From Nitrospiraceae bacterium (GTDB taxonomy: Bacteria > Nitrospirota > Nitrospiria > Nitrospirales > Nitrospiraceae): 64,000 nt of DNA. The position numbers and the translations under genes are program-made. Where the stretch lies: positions 308,984 to 372,983 of the forward strand of contig DASPUC010000024.1 in NCBI GenBank assembly GCA_035623075.1, read 5' to 3'. Below the pieces are notes generated by a model that was given only the letters and a program-made list of their open reading frames with translations, did not search any database and was not told the DNA's origin. Below, piece after piece: positions 35,938 through 44,957 of this stretch; position 1 is the stretch's first letter, and every line of letters starts with the position of its first letter.

Positions 35938-36366
35938 ATGCGATTCATGATCCTCTTTAAGGCGACGAAGGATCCAGAAGCGGGGGTGATGCCCAGTCAG
36001 CAGCTCCTCGCCGAAATGGGGAAATTCAACGAGGAACTGGTTAAAGCCGGCGTGCTGCTCGCGGGAGAGGGGCTCCAGCCCATGTCCAAGGGTGCCCGCG
36101 TCAAGTTTTCGGGAAGCAAGCGCACCGTCACAGACGGACCCTTCGCGGAGACAAAGGAATTGATCGCAGGGTTCTGGATCTGGCAGGTGAAGTCGAAAGC
36201 AGAGGCGATCGAGTGGGCCAAGCGTTGCCCCAATCCGCATCCCGGTGAGAGCGAGATCGAGATTCGCCAGATCTTCGAGGCGGAGGACTTCGGGGCTGAA
36301 TTCACGCCCGAACTCATGGAGCAGGAAGAGCGCATTCGCGCGCACGTCGACGCGAAGAAACGGTAG
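35938..36366 (+). CDS. YCII/DGPF-domain protein 4
   Basis: 142 residues behind GGGAGGTTCGC. TDGPFAETKELIAGFWIWQVKSKAEAIEW is nearly the same as paralogue 3, pointing to recent tandem duplication. The preceding 90 bases contain a degenerate GCTGAACGCTGAGGGCTGAA tract. Confidence 0.9.
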   Translation: MRFMILFKATKDPEAGVMPSQQLLAEMGKFNEELVKAGVLLAGEGLQPMSKGARVKFSGSKRTVTDGPFAETKELIAGFWIWQVKSKAEAIEWAKRCPNPHPGESEIEIRQIFEAEDFGAEFTPELMEQEERIRAHVDAKKR

Positions 36367-36377
36367 ACGAGGAACAG

Positions 36378-36905
36378 ATGTTCAAGACAATGGTCATCAT
36401 GCTCCTCGTGGTGCTCGCGGCGCTGCTTCTGTATGTCACAACCAAACCCGACACGTTTCGCATCCAGCGTTCGTCGACCATCAAGGCGCCGCCCGAGAAG
36501 ATTTTCCCACTCATCAACGATTTCCATCGTTGGGTCTCCTGGTCACCTTATGAGAAAAAAGACCCCACGATGAAACGAACCTATAGTGGTGCAGCTGACG
36601 GCAAGGATTCTGTGTATGAGTGGGATGGGGACCAGAACGTGGGGCAGGGTCGCATGGAGATCATCGAATCAACTCCCCCTTCGAAGATTGCGATCAAACT
36701 GGACTTCATGAAACCGTTTGAAGCCCACAACATCGCTGAATTCACACTGCAAAGAGGAGCCGAGACCACCGACGTCACATGGTCGATGCAAGGGCCTCTT
36801 TCCTACGCGGCAAAAATCATCCATCTCTTTTTCGACATGGACCGTATGGTCGGCAAGGACTTCGAAGCTGGTCTCGCCAATCTGAAGGCCCTCGCCGAGA
36901 ATTAA
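36378..36905 (+). CDS. SRPBCC (START-like) domain protein with N-terminal anchor
   Basis: 175 residues; an N-terminal hydrophobic helix (about 3-20) then a helix-grip domain (about 28-172): RSSTIKAPPEKIFPLINDFHRWVSWSPYEKKDP and the closing long helix VGKDFEAGLANLKALAE. SRPBCC proteins bind hydrophobic ligands and are usual in ECF42/DGPF clusters. Only 11 bases separate it from the fourth DGPF gene. Confidence 0.88.
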   Translation: MFKTMVIMLLVVLAALLLYVTTKPDTFRIQRSSTIKAPPEKIFPLINDFHRWVSWSPYEKKDPTMKRTYSGAADGKDSVYEWDGDQNVGQGRMEIIESTPPSKIAIKLDFMKPFEAHNIAEFTLQRGAETTDVTWSMQGPLSYAAKIIHLFFDMDRMVGKDFEAGLANLKALAEN

Positions 36906-37121
36906 CCTTCGACGGACCCCATGTGAGTGAGTCAGACGCTTCCGGACTCCTGCCGATGGTTCGGCGTGTGCCGGGATATCGGCAGAAGCGCCTCGTCAGC
37001 CGGCCTATCCGGACGCATGTATCTAGAATTCCAATCATTCTTTCAATAAGTTAGATAGTCCAGACCGATTGGTATTGCTGGAATGCCCCTTGCCATTGTA
37101 GAGAAGCAGGGGGAATCGGCA

Positions 37122-37439
37122 ATGCTGAAGATCACGCAACAGCGAGACGAGACCTTGAAATCGATATCGTTTAAGCTCGAAGGGCGACTGGCGGGACCTT
37201 GGGTTGAGGAACTGAAGGCCTGCTGGCGTCGGACGACGGCAGATGCAGGCAGTCGTGCCGTGGTGGACTTGACCGGTGTCACATTCGTGGACGCCGACGG
37301 CAAGGCGCTCCTGACGAAAATGTGGCAACAAGGCGCTGAACTTCGCGCCGCCGGTTGTTTGACCAGATGCATCGTTGACGAAATCACAGGCTCTGGTCTC
37401 AGCAAGTCATCGTGTGGGGATCGACACAAGACTGAGTAA
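37122..37439 (+). CDS. STAS-domain protein
   Basis: 105 residues from ATG 37122; an earlier Met at 37083 is possible. ISFKLEGRLAGPWVEELKACW and AVVDLTGVTFVDADGKALLTKMW match STAS (anti-sigma-factor-antagonist-like) domains. The usual phosphorylatable Ser is replaced by Asp in VDADGK, so it may be a non-phosphorylated variant or be locked active. A link to the RND operon that follows is possible but unproven. Confidence 0.75.
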   Translation: MLKITQQRDETLKSISFKLEGRLAGPWVEELKACWRRTTADAGSRAVVDLTGVTFVDADGKALLTKMWQQGAELRAAGCLTRCIVDEITGSGLSKSSCGDRHKTE

Positions 37440-37563
37440 GAGAGGCGAGCGTAGAATAGATGAGCCGGTCATCGGGTTGCTGGATCTGTACCCAAACACT
37501 TGGTTGATTTTCTTGCCGCGCGGGCGAAGGGTCTCGCGGAAATAAGAGACCACGGAGAACATC

Positions 37564-38769
37564 ATGATGACTTCTTCCATAAGACGACCACTCAGAGCGG
37601 GTGTCTGTGTCCTGGTTTGTGTCGGATTGCCGTTTGCCATTGGCTGTAAGAAGGACGCGGACTCTTCCCCGGTGAAGCTGGCGCCGCAGGTCGAAGTCGT
37701 GACGGTCGAGCCGCAAACGGTGCCTGACGAGCCTGAATTCATCGGACAGGCGGAGGCGTCTAGGATTGTTGAGGTCCGTCCGCAGGTGACCGGGATTATC
37801 AAAGAGCGCTTCTTTTCCGAGGGGCGCGACGTCAAGAAGGGCGACCGCCTCTATCAGATCGACCCGATCCCTTTCAAGGCGGCCGAAATCAGCGCAAGAG
37901 GGAGAGTGTCTCAAGCCGAGGCTCGGCTGGTCCAGGCCAAGCAGAATCTCGCTCGCGTGAAACCGCTGCTGGTGGAACAGGCGGTGAGCCAAAAGGATGT
38001 TGATGATGCAGTCGCGGAGGAATTGGCCGCGAAAGCGGCGCTAGAGGCGGCGAACGGAGATCTGGTCAAGGCAAAGTTCGACCTCGACAATACACTCATC
38101 ATAGCCCCGATCGACGGTCTGATCGAACGGACGCGCTACTACGAGGGACGGTTGGTGACGGCGCAGACGGATCTGCTGACCGTCATTCATCAAGTGGATC
38201 CGATGTACGTGATCGTGAGCGCACCGGAAAGCTTTCTCTTGAAACGGAGGCGGGACATCATCGCCCAGCGGATCCAGCACCCAGGGATCTATCAATTGAC
38301 GGGCAACATTACGTTTGTAGATGGCTCCACCTATTCACACGAAGGCGTCCTCGATTTCGCCGATGTGGGACTGCGGGCCGAGACAGGTTCGCGGCAGGCG
38401 CGCGTCGTCTTCCCGAATCCCGACCGCGTCTTGCTGCCCGGGCAATTCGTGACCGTTCGGTTTCACGGCGTGTCAAAACCGAACGTCATCCTGGTCCCGC
38501 AGCGCGCAGTACAGCAGGGGCCGACGGGGCCGGTCGTGTACGTCGTTGCCGAAGGCGACAAGGTCGAGGTCCGGGACGTCAAGGCGACCACTTGGCAAGG
38601 AGATCGCTGGCTCATCGAGGACGGACTCCACTCGGGCGAACGAGTCATGATCGACGGGTTCCAACGAGTGATGCCGGGTGCGCAGGTCAAGCCCGTGACC
38701 GTGCCGAACTCAGCGACGGGGACGCAACCTCCGTCGCTGGCCGAAGGCAAGGCTGAGCAAACTCCATGA
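37564..38769 (+). CDS. RND efflux periplasmic adaptor (membrane fusion lipoprotein)
   Basis: 401 residues. A lipobox (FAIGC) follows a short signal. HlyD-type modules follow in order: barrel-sandwich hybrid part (VEVRPQVTGIIKERFFSEGRDVKKG), alpha-hairpin (about 110-190), beta-barrel and membrane-proximal domain (LVPQRAVQQGPTGPVVYVV). It links the inner-membrane pump to the outer-membrane channel. Its stop overlaps the pump start by ATGA, first gene of a complete tripartite operon. Confidence 0.92.
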   Translation: MMTSSIRRPLRAGVCVLVCVGLPFAIGCKKDADSSPVKLAPQVEVVTVEPQTVPDEPEFIGQAEASRIVEVRPQVTGIIKERFFSEGRDVKKGDRLYQIDPIPFKAAEISARGRVSQAEARLVQAKQNLARVKPLLVEQAVSQKDVDDAVAEELAAKAALEAANGDLVKAKFDLDNTLIIAPIDGLIERTRYYEGRLVTAQTDLLTVIHQVDPMYVIVSAPESFLLKRRRDIIAQRIQHPGIYQLTGNITFVDGSTYSHEGVLDFADVGLRAETGSRQARVVFPNPDRVLLPGQFVTVRFHGVSKPNVILVPQRAVQQGPTGPVVYVVAEGDKVEVRDVKATTWQGDRWLIEDGLHSGERVMIDGFQRVMPGAQVKPVTVPNSATGTQPPSLAEGKAEQTP

Positions 38770-41700
38770 GCTCCGCATTTTTCATCGATCGTCCGATCTT
38801 CGCCGCGGTGTTGTCCATCATCATTGTGGTGGTCGGCCTGGTCTCGATCCAGGCGCTCCCGATCGCCCAGTTTCCCAACATCACTCCGCCGGTCGTGCAG
38901 ATCGATGCCGACTATCCCGGAGCCAGCGCCGAGGTTATCGCGGATTCGGTGGCCCGTCCAATCGAAGTGCAGCTCCCAGGCATCGACAATCTCCTGTACT
39001 ACGATTCGACCAGTACCAATGACGGCCATGTCACCATGAGGCTGTCGTTTGAAATCGGGACCGACGTCGATATCGCCACCGTGCAGACACAGAACCGGGA
39101 AAAGCTGGCCGAACCGCAGCTTCCTCCCGAGGTCATCCGGAGGGGCATCTCGATCAAGAAAACCTCGCCGGACCTCCTGGCGGTGATCACCCTGGAATCG
39201 AGCGACGTCAGACACGACGCGCTCTTTATCTCCAATTACGCCATCCTTCGCATCCTCGACAACGTCAAGCGGCTGCCGGGCGTGGGGGATGCCACGGTAT
39301 TCGGCGCCCAGAGCTATAGCATGCGCATCATTCTGGATCCGGTGCGGATGGCGCAACTCAACCTGACACCAACCGATATCATCGACGTCGTCCGTGAACA
39401 GAATCGCGACTTCCCGGCCGGCACCGTGGGACGGGAGCCTGCTCCGAAGGGCACCGAGCTCACGATTCCCGTGATCACGCTCGGCCGGCTCACCGAAGTG
39501 AAAGAATTCGAGGACATGATCGTCCGTGCCCTGCCGAACGGCTCCATGGTCCGACTCATGGACGTGGCCCGAGTCGAACTGGGTGCGCAATCCTACGACC
39601 TCGAGGGGCGGTTCAAGGGCAAACCGACGACATTTCTGCTGACCTTCCTGGCTCCCGGCTATAACGCGCTCGAGACGGTCAAGCGCATCCGGGCGGAGAT
39701 GGATGCACTCACGAAAAATTTCCCCCCGGGCATGAAGTACGACGTCCCCTACGACACCACCAAGTTTATCGAGGTGTCGATCGAAGAGGTCGTCAAGACA
39801 CTGGGCGAAGCGATGATTCTGGTCATCCTGGTCGTGTACCTGTTTCTACAAACCTGGCGCGCCACCATCATTCCGGCTGTCGCGGTTCCAGTCTCGCTGA
39901 TCGGCACCTTCGCCGGGATGGAAGCCTTGGGGTTTTCGATCAACACGTTGACCCTGTTCGGGATGGTCCTGGCCATTGGTATCGTGGTCGACGACGCGAT
40001 CGTCGTCGTGGAGAATGTCGAGCGGCACATGGCAACGGAACACTGTTCCGCCAAAGAAGCCGCCAAGCGGGCCATGTCGGAAGTCGCCGGTCCGGTCATT
40101 GCGATCGTCCTCGTGCTCTGCGCCGTGTTCGTGCCGGTGGGATTCTTAGGCGGGATTACCGGCCAGCTCTACAAGCAATTCGCCATTACGATTGCGATTT
40201 CTGTCACGATTTCGGGGATCGTGGCGCTCACGCTGAGCCCGGCGCTGTGCGCGATCCTCTTCAAGCCCGGACATAGGACGGACCCGAGGGGCTTCTTCCG
40301 TCTCTTCAATCGATTCTTCGACTGGACGCAGGTTCGCTATACGAAAACCGTTGGAATGGTGCTCCGTCATTCCGTGCTGGCGGTCACAGTCTTTGTGATC
40401 GTCGGGGTGGTCGCGGCTGGAATGTTGCAAATCATCCCGCACAGCTTCCTGCCCGATGAAGATCAGGGATACTTCATCACAGTGGTTCAACTGCCGGACG
40501 GAGCGTCGAAAGAACGGACCACGGCCGTCGTAAACAAGCTCGAGCAGTTCTATCTCTCGATTCCCGCGATCCACAGCACGGATGCCTTGGTAGGACAAAA
40601 CTTTGTGTTCGGAACGCGAGGATCGAATACGGCGACCATGTTTACCCCTCTGCATCTCTGGGATGAACGCACGGGGCCGGGTGAGCACGTGCAGGCCTTG
40701 ATCGGCGCGGCCTTTCAGGAATTCGCGAAAATTCCGGAGGCCTTGATCCTGGCGTTCAACGCGCCGTCCATCCGAGGCCTGGGGGCGACCGGAGGCTTTT
40801 CGGTACAAATTCAAGACCCGAGCGGCGGCGATTTCAAGAAATTTGCGGCCGTGGCCCAAGAGTTTACGGCCAAGGCCAAGCAGGATCCGGCGATCGGTGC
40901 GATCGGGACGAATTTCCGCGTGACGTCGCCTCGGCTGTATGCCCATATCAACCGCGAGCGCGCCAAAGCGTTGGGTGTGCCGATCTCGGAAGTCTTCGAT
41001 ACATTGCAGGCGTTTTGGGGCAATTTCTACATCAACGATTTCGTCAAATTCGGCCGGGTCTATCGCGTCCAAACGGAGTCCGAGGCCCAATATCGATCCA
41101 AACCGGGGGATATTTCAAAAATATACGTTCGAGCCCTGAGCGGACAGGGGCCCGCCATGATTCCGCTCGATACGGTTGTCACGACCGAATACACCAGCGG
41201 TCCCGATCCGGTCACGCACTTTAACGGATACAACACCGCGCTCGTGCTCGGCGCGGCGGCACCGGGCTACAGCTCGGGACAAGCCCTCGACGCGCTGGAG
41301 CGGGCAGCGAGTGAAACACTGGTGCCGAAGGGATACGACATCGACTGGAGCGGCATTTCGTATCAGGAGCACAAGGCCGGAGGCCAGTCTGTCGCGGCGT
41401 TTGGATTCGGGCTCCTCATGGTGTTTCTCGTCCTGGCCGCGATGTACGAGAGCTGGACCGTGCCGTTTGCGGTGATCCTCGCCGTTCCCTTCGGCGTCTT
41501 TGGAGCCTTGACGGCCGTCTTGGTACGCAGCATGACGAACGATATTTTCTTTCAGATCGGCCTGGTGACCCTGATCGGCCTGTCGGCCAAGAATGCGATC
41601 CTGATCGTGGAGTTCGCCAACAAGCGGTATGAACACGGGATGTCGATGGTCGATGCCGCGCTTGAAGCGGCCCGGCTCCGGTTCCGACCGATCGTGATGA

Positions 41701-41954
41701 CCTCGATGGCCTTTATTCTCGGAGTCGTCCCCCTGGTTGTCGCGACGGGGGCTGGCGCAGCGGGACGGAATTCCATCGGGACCGGCGTGCTCGGCGGCAT
41801 GCTCGCCGCAACCTTTTTAGCCATCTTCTTTGTTCCCCTATTCTTTGTGCTGGTCCGGAAGCTGAGCCCGCAGCGCGCTGAGCCAGTTAGAGAAGAGGAA
41901 ACTGAAATAGCGGATGCCATACTAGTTGGGTCACGCGAAGAAGGAGGGCATTGA
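38766..41954 (+). CDS. RND multidrug efflux transporter (AcrB/MexB-like HAE1)
   Basis: 1062 residues with the two-fold 12-helix architecture. It begins SSAFFIDRPIFAAVLSIIIV; the helix-4 proton-relay motif is GIVVDDAIVVVENVERHM with two Asp; the second half has GLSAKNAILIVEFANKRYE with the conserved Lys; large periplasmic porter loops lie between. It uses proton motive force to export hydrophobic compounds or drugs. Length and motifs fit HAE1 rather than heavy-metal RND pumps. Confidence 0.95.
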   Translation: MSSAFFIDRPIFAAVLSIIIVVVGLVSIQALPIAQFPNITPPVVQIDADYPGASAEVIADSVARPIEVQLPGIDNLLYYDSTSTNDGHVTMRLSFEIGTDVDIATVQTQNREKLAEPQLPPEVIRRGISIKKTSPDLLAVITLESSDVRHDALFISNYAILRILDNVKRLPGVGDATVFGAQSYSMRIILDPVRMAQLNLTPTDIIDVVREQNRDFPAGTVGREPAPKGTELTIPVITLGRLTEVKEFEDMIVRALPNGSMVRLMDVARVELGAQSYDLEGRFKGKPTTFLLTFLAPGYNALETVKRIRAEMDALTKNFPPGMKYDVPYDTTKFIEVSIEEVVKTLGEAMILVILVVYLFLQTWRATIIPAVAVPVSLIGTFAGMEALGFSINTLTLFGMVLAIGIVVDDAIVVVENVERHMATEHCSAKEAAKRAMSEVAGPVIAIVLVLCAVFVPVGFLGGITGQLYKQFAITIAISVTISGIVALTLSPALCAILFKPGHRTDPRGFFRLFNRFFDWTQVRYTKTVGMVLRHSVLAVTVFVIVGVVAAGMLQIIPHSFLPDEDQGYFITVVQLPDGASKERTTAVVNKLEQFYLSIPAIHSTDALVGQNFVFGTRGSNTATMFTPLHLWDERTGPGEHVQALIGAAFQEFAKIPEALILAFNAPSIRGLGATGGFSVQIQDPSGGDFKKFAAVAQEFTAKAKQDPAIGAIGTNFRVTSPRLYAHINRERAKALGVPISEVFDTLQAFWGNFYINDFVKFGRVYRVQTESEAQYRSKPGDISKIYVRALSGQGPAMIPLDTVVTTEYTSGPDPVTHFNGYNTALVLGAAAPGYSSGQALDALERAASETLVPKGYDIDWSGISYQEHKAGGQSVAAFGFGLLMVFLVLAAMYESWTVPFAVILAVPFGVFGALTAVLVRSMTNDIFFQIGLVTLIGLSAKNAILIVEFANKRYEHGMSMVDAALEAARLRFRPIVMTSMAFILGVVPLVVATGAGAAGRNSIGTGVLGGMLAATFLAIFFVPLFFVLVRKLSPQRAEPVREEETEIADAILVGSREEGGH

Positions 41955-41955
41955 T

Positions 41956-43383
41956 ATGCATGGTCTCGCTCTGGCAGCGCTTTCGATGCTGCTGATCTCT
42001 TGTGCCGTGGGGCCGGACTACTCGCGCCCCGACATTCCAACCTCCGACGCCTTTCGCATGGCCGAGGAAGGAAAGGATTTGCCCTCCCTCGCCAATATGC
42101 CATGGTGGGAACTCTATCGGGACGAGGAACTCCAAAAACTGATCCGCATCGCACTCGAGGAGAATAAGGATCTCAAGCGAGCGGTCGCATCGGTGGAGGA
42201 GTTCCAAGCACGCGTGCTCGTCGCCAGGACAGACTTCGCCCCGCAGATGAGCGCGGCTGTGAATGCTCCCGCGTTTGGCCGAAAAGGCCTGAGCATCGCT
42301 GGGTTTCCAAGCGCTTTTAGTTACTACGTGCAGGGAAATCTGGCTTGGGAAATTGATATCTGGGGACGGATCCGACGCTCCAACGAGGCGGCGCTCGGCG
42401 ACTTACTGGCCCGGGAAGAGAACCGACGAGCCGTGATTCTGCAAATCGTCGGGGGGGTGGCGCAGGCCTATTTCGACCTTCGGCAGTTCGACATGCAATT
42501 AGAAATTGCCAAGCGTACGTTGCAGGCATGGGAGGAGTCGGTCAAAATCGCCCAGGCCAGGCTCCGGCAGGGGATCATCAACAAGCTGGATGTCGATCAG
42601 TTCGAGGCCGAGCGGCAGAATGCAGCAGCCCGTATTGCAGAGTTAAGGCGCCAGATGGTTCAGAAGGAGAATGAGCTCAGCGTGCTGTTAGGAAGAAACC
42701 CGAATCAGATTTCCAGAGGGCGATCTCTGACGGAACAGGTAATGCCGCCAGTAGTGCCGGCCGGCCTCCCCTCCGATCTACTTCAGCGTAGGCCTGATGT
42801 GGTACAGGCTGAAGAACAGTTGGCGGCCGCGACGGCCAGAATCGGAGTGGCGAAAGCCGATCGGTTTCCGAAAGTCTCTCTCACGGGCCTCCTTGGGGTG
42901 GCGAATCCACAGCTCTCCAGGATGTTCGCATCAGAAAGCTACTTTGCGGCATTGGGTCCCGGTTTCGTCGCTCCGCTGCTGAATGCCAGCGTCTTAGGGT
43001 TTCAACAGGAAGCGGTTGAAGCCCAAGCGAGGCAAGCCGTCGCCCAGTATGAGCAGGCGATCCTTGTGGCTTTCAGGGAGGTGGAGGACGCGCTGGTAGC
43101 GGTCACCACCGCGCGTGAACAGACCGCGGCCCAGGAAAAACAGGTCAATGCGCTCCAGTCGGCGTTGCATCTCGCCAATCTGCGCTACAAAGGGGGGCTC
43201 GCGAACTATCTGGACGTCCTTATTGCGCAACGTAACCTCTTCGACGCAGAATTGTCGCTCGCCGCTACCCGTCGGCTTCATCTGGTATCGGTGGTTCAGC
43301 TCTACAAAGCCTTGGGCGGAGGCTGGTTGCCCGAAGAGGCTCGTGAAGGCGCCGGAGCCAAGACAGAAAAGAGTAACGGGTGA
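41956..43383 (+). CDS. RND outer-membrane channel lipoprotein (NodT/OprM family)
   Basis: 475 residues from ATG 41956 behind GAAGGAGGG; an upstream in-frame ATG lies inside the pump gene. A lipobox (LLISC) anchors it, followed by CAVGPDYSRPDIPTS, typical of NodT factors. Two OEP repeats (about 60-250 and 270-455) form the trimeric alpha-barrel. Two bases separate it from the pump stop, completing the operon. No local TetR/MarR repressor is seen, so regulation must be from elsewhere. Confidence 0.92.
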   Translation: MHGLALAALSMLLISCAVGPDYSRPDIPTSDAFRMAEEGKDLPSLANMPWWELYRDEELQKLIRIALEENKDLKRAVASVEEFQARVLVARTDFAPQMSAAVNAPAFGRKGLSIAGFPSAFSYYVQGNLAWEIDIWGRIRRSNEAALGDLLAREENRRAVILQIVGGVAQAYFDLRQFDMQLEIAKRTLQAWEESVKIAQARLRQGIINKLDVDQFEAERQNAAARIAELRRQMVQKENELSVLLGRNPNQISRGRSLTEQVMPPVVPAGLPSDLLQRRPDVVQAEEQLAAATARIGVAKADRFPKVSLTGLLGVANPQLSRMFASESYFAALGPGFVAPLLNASVLGFQQEAVEAQARQAVAQYEQAILVAFREVEDALVAVTTAREQTAAQEKQVNALQSALHLANLRYKGGLANYLDVLIAQRNLFDAELSLAATRRLHLVSVVQLYKALGGGWLPEEAREGAGAKTEKSNG

Positions 43384-43449
43384 GATTATTTGAAGGCCGA
43401 GGTCGCTCCCACCGATGGTCAGTTCATGACCTTCACCAAGGAGGCAGCT

Positions 43450-43668
43450 ATGCCGGAACGCGAATCCAATAAACCAGCGGCGCAGACCGGTCGCAGGATC
43501 ACCGTGAGAAAACGCTCCAGCGGTTCCTCGCAACCCACCCGTGAAGACATTGAACGGCGAGCCTATGAAATCTATGTCGAGCGCGGCGGAGGCGAAGGCC
43601 GCGAGATGGACGACTGGCTACAAGCCGAACGAGAACTTCGTCAGGGAATCATAGTAGTCGGAGGCTGA
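43450..43668 (+). CDS. DUF2934 small protein
   Basis: 72 residues from ATG 43450 behind AAGGAGGCAG. TREDIERRAYEIYVERGGGEGREMDDW is the DUF2934 signature; the N-terminus is basic and disordered. The family is common in soil and water bacteria; function unknown. The stop lies 3 bases before the nitroreductase gene. Confidence 0.85.
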   Translation: MPERESNKPAAQTGRRITVRKRSSGSSQPTREDIERRAYEIYVERGGGEGREMDDWLQAERELRQGIIVVGG

Positions 43669-43671
43669 CCG

Positions 43672-44277
43672 ATGGAGAAACCGGCGGAGATCCGACACCC
43701 CATTCATGAGCTGCTCAAACGGCGCTGGAGTCCGCGGGCCTTTGCCGAACGGGCTGTTGAGCCGGAAACGCTTCGGAGCCTCTTTGAGGCCGCACGCTGG
43801 GCGCCCTCATCGAATAATGAACAACCCTGGCGATTCATCGTGGCGACCAAGAATCACAAGTCCGAGTGGGATCGGTTGTTCAATTGTCTGGCCGAGGGAA
43901 ACAGGAAATGGGCGTTTCGGGCGCCGGTGTTGATCCTCTCCGTGGCCTCCTTGAAATTCGAGGACGATGGAGCGTCGAATCGCCATGCGTTTCACGATAC
44001 CGGCATGGCGGTCGAAAATCTGGTCATACAGGCGACGGCGGCGGGTCTCTTCGTTCATCAAATGGCTGGATACGATGTGGAGAAGGCACGGGCAGAGTTC
44101 AAGATTCCCGACGCGTATGAGCCGGTGGCGATGATCGCCGTCGGCTATCCGGGCGACCCCGCGACGCTGCCGGATTATTTGCGCGAGCGGGAATTGAAGT
44201 CGCGCGAGCGCAACTCGTTCTCTGATTTTGTTTTCTCGGAGACCTGGGGCAAACCCTCGTTGGTGATGAATTCGTAA
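43672..44277 (+). CDS. Nitroreductase-family protein
   Basis: 201 residues, FMN-dependent oxidoreductase fold. The N-terminal SPRAFAERAVEPETLRSLFEAARWAPSSNNEQPW is the FMN-binding entry of the family; the GMAVENLVIQATAAGL helix and GYPGDP near the end are also typical. Physiological substrate unknown; members reduce nitro compounds, quinones or flavins. Confidence 0.92.
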   Translation: MEKPAEIRHPIHELLKRRWSPRAFAERAVEPETLRSLFEAARWAPSSNNEQPWRFIVATKNHKSEWDRLFNCLAEGNRKWAFRAPVLILSVASLKFEDDGASNRHAFHDTGMAVENLVIQATAAGLFVHQMAGYDVEKARAEFKIPDAYEPVAMIAVGYPGDPATLPDYLRERELKSRERNSFSDFVFSETWGKPSLVMNS

Positions 44278-44302
44278 TGGTTGGCGCAACAAGGCATAAC
44301 GG

Positions 44303-44947
44303 GTGATCTCCCAACCGATACAACACCTTTCCAGTGTCGATCCGGTCATGCACGGATTGATTCAAACGATCGGCCCCTTTGCCTTGAAGCCCAAGATCCA
44401 CTGCTCGCCGTTCGAATCTTTGGCGCGGGCGATCGCCTATCAACAACTGCACGACAAAGCCGCCGCGAGCATTCTGAATCGGTTCCTGGCTCTGTTCCCA
44501 GGTCGTCGCTTTCCCCGCCCCGAGGAACTTCTTGCTGTCAACGCGAGAGCAATCAGACGCTCGGGATTCTCGCAGGCGAAAGTCCTGGCGCTCCGTGACC
44601 TGGCCGCCAAGGTGTTAGATGGGACGGTGCCCTCACGACGAGTTATCCAGACACTCGACGATGACGCAATCATCGAGCGGCTCATCGAGGTGCGGGGTGT
44701 CGGACGCTGGACCGCCGAAATGCTGCTGATTTTCCAGCTGGGCCGGCCTGATGTCCTTCCGGTCGATGACTTCGGCGTGCGCAACGGATTTCGGATCGCG
44801 TACGGTCGTCGCACCATGCCGACGCCCAAACAGGTGCGACGGTTTGGTGAGCGTTGGAAACCCCATCGAACCGCTGCTGCCTGGTATCTCTGGCGGGCGG
44901 CCGATCGAGCGAGGAACGAGAAGCCGGCGCCCCGCGTCAACGCATAG
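44303..44947 (+). CDS. DNA-3-methyladenine glycosylase II-like (AlkA/HhH-GPD)
   Basis: 214 residues from GTG 44303. A helix-hairpin-helix (EVRGVGRWTAEMLLIF) and the catalytic Asp in LPVDDFGVRNG define an HhH-GPD base-excision glycosylase of the AlkA type without the N-terminal AlkA domain. The A-I-A-Y-Q-Q-L motif near 50-60 is conserved in this group. It repairs alkylated purines. Confidence 0.92.
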   Translation: MISQPIQHLSSVDPVMHGLIQTIGPFALKPKIHCSPFESLARAIAYQQLHDKAAASILNRFLALFPGRRFPRPEELLAVNARAIRRSGFSQAKVLALRDLAAKVLDGTVPSRRVIQTLDDDAIIERLIEVRGVGRWTAEMLLIFQLGRPDVLPVDDFGVRNGFRIAYGRRTMPTPKQVRRFGERWKPHRTAAAWYLWRAADRARNEKPAPRVNA

Positions 44948-44957
44948 AGAGAATCCG

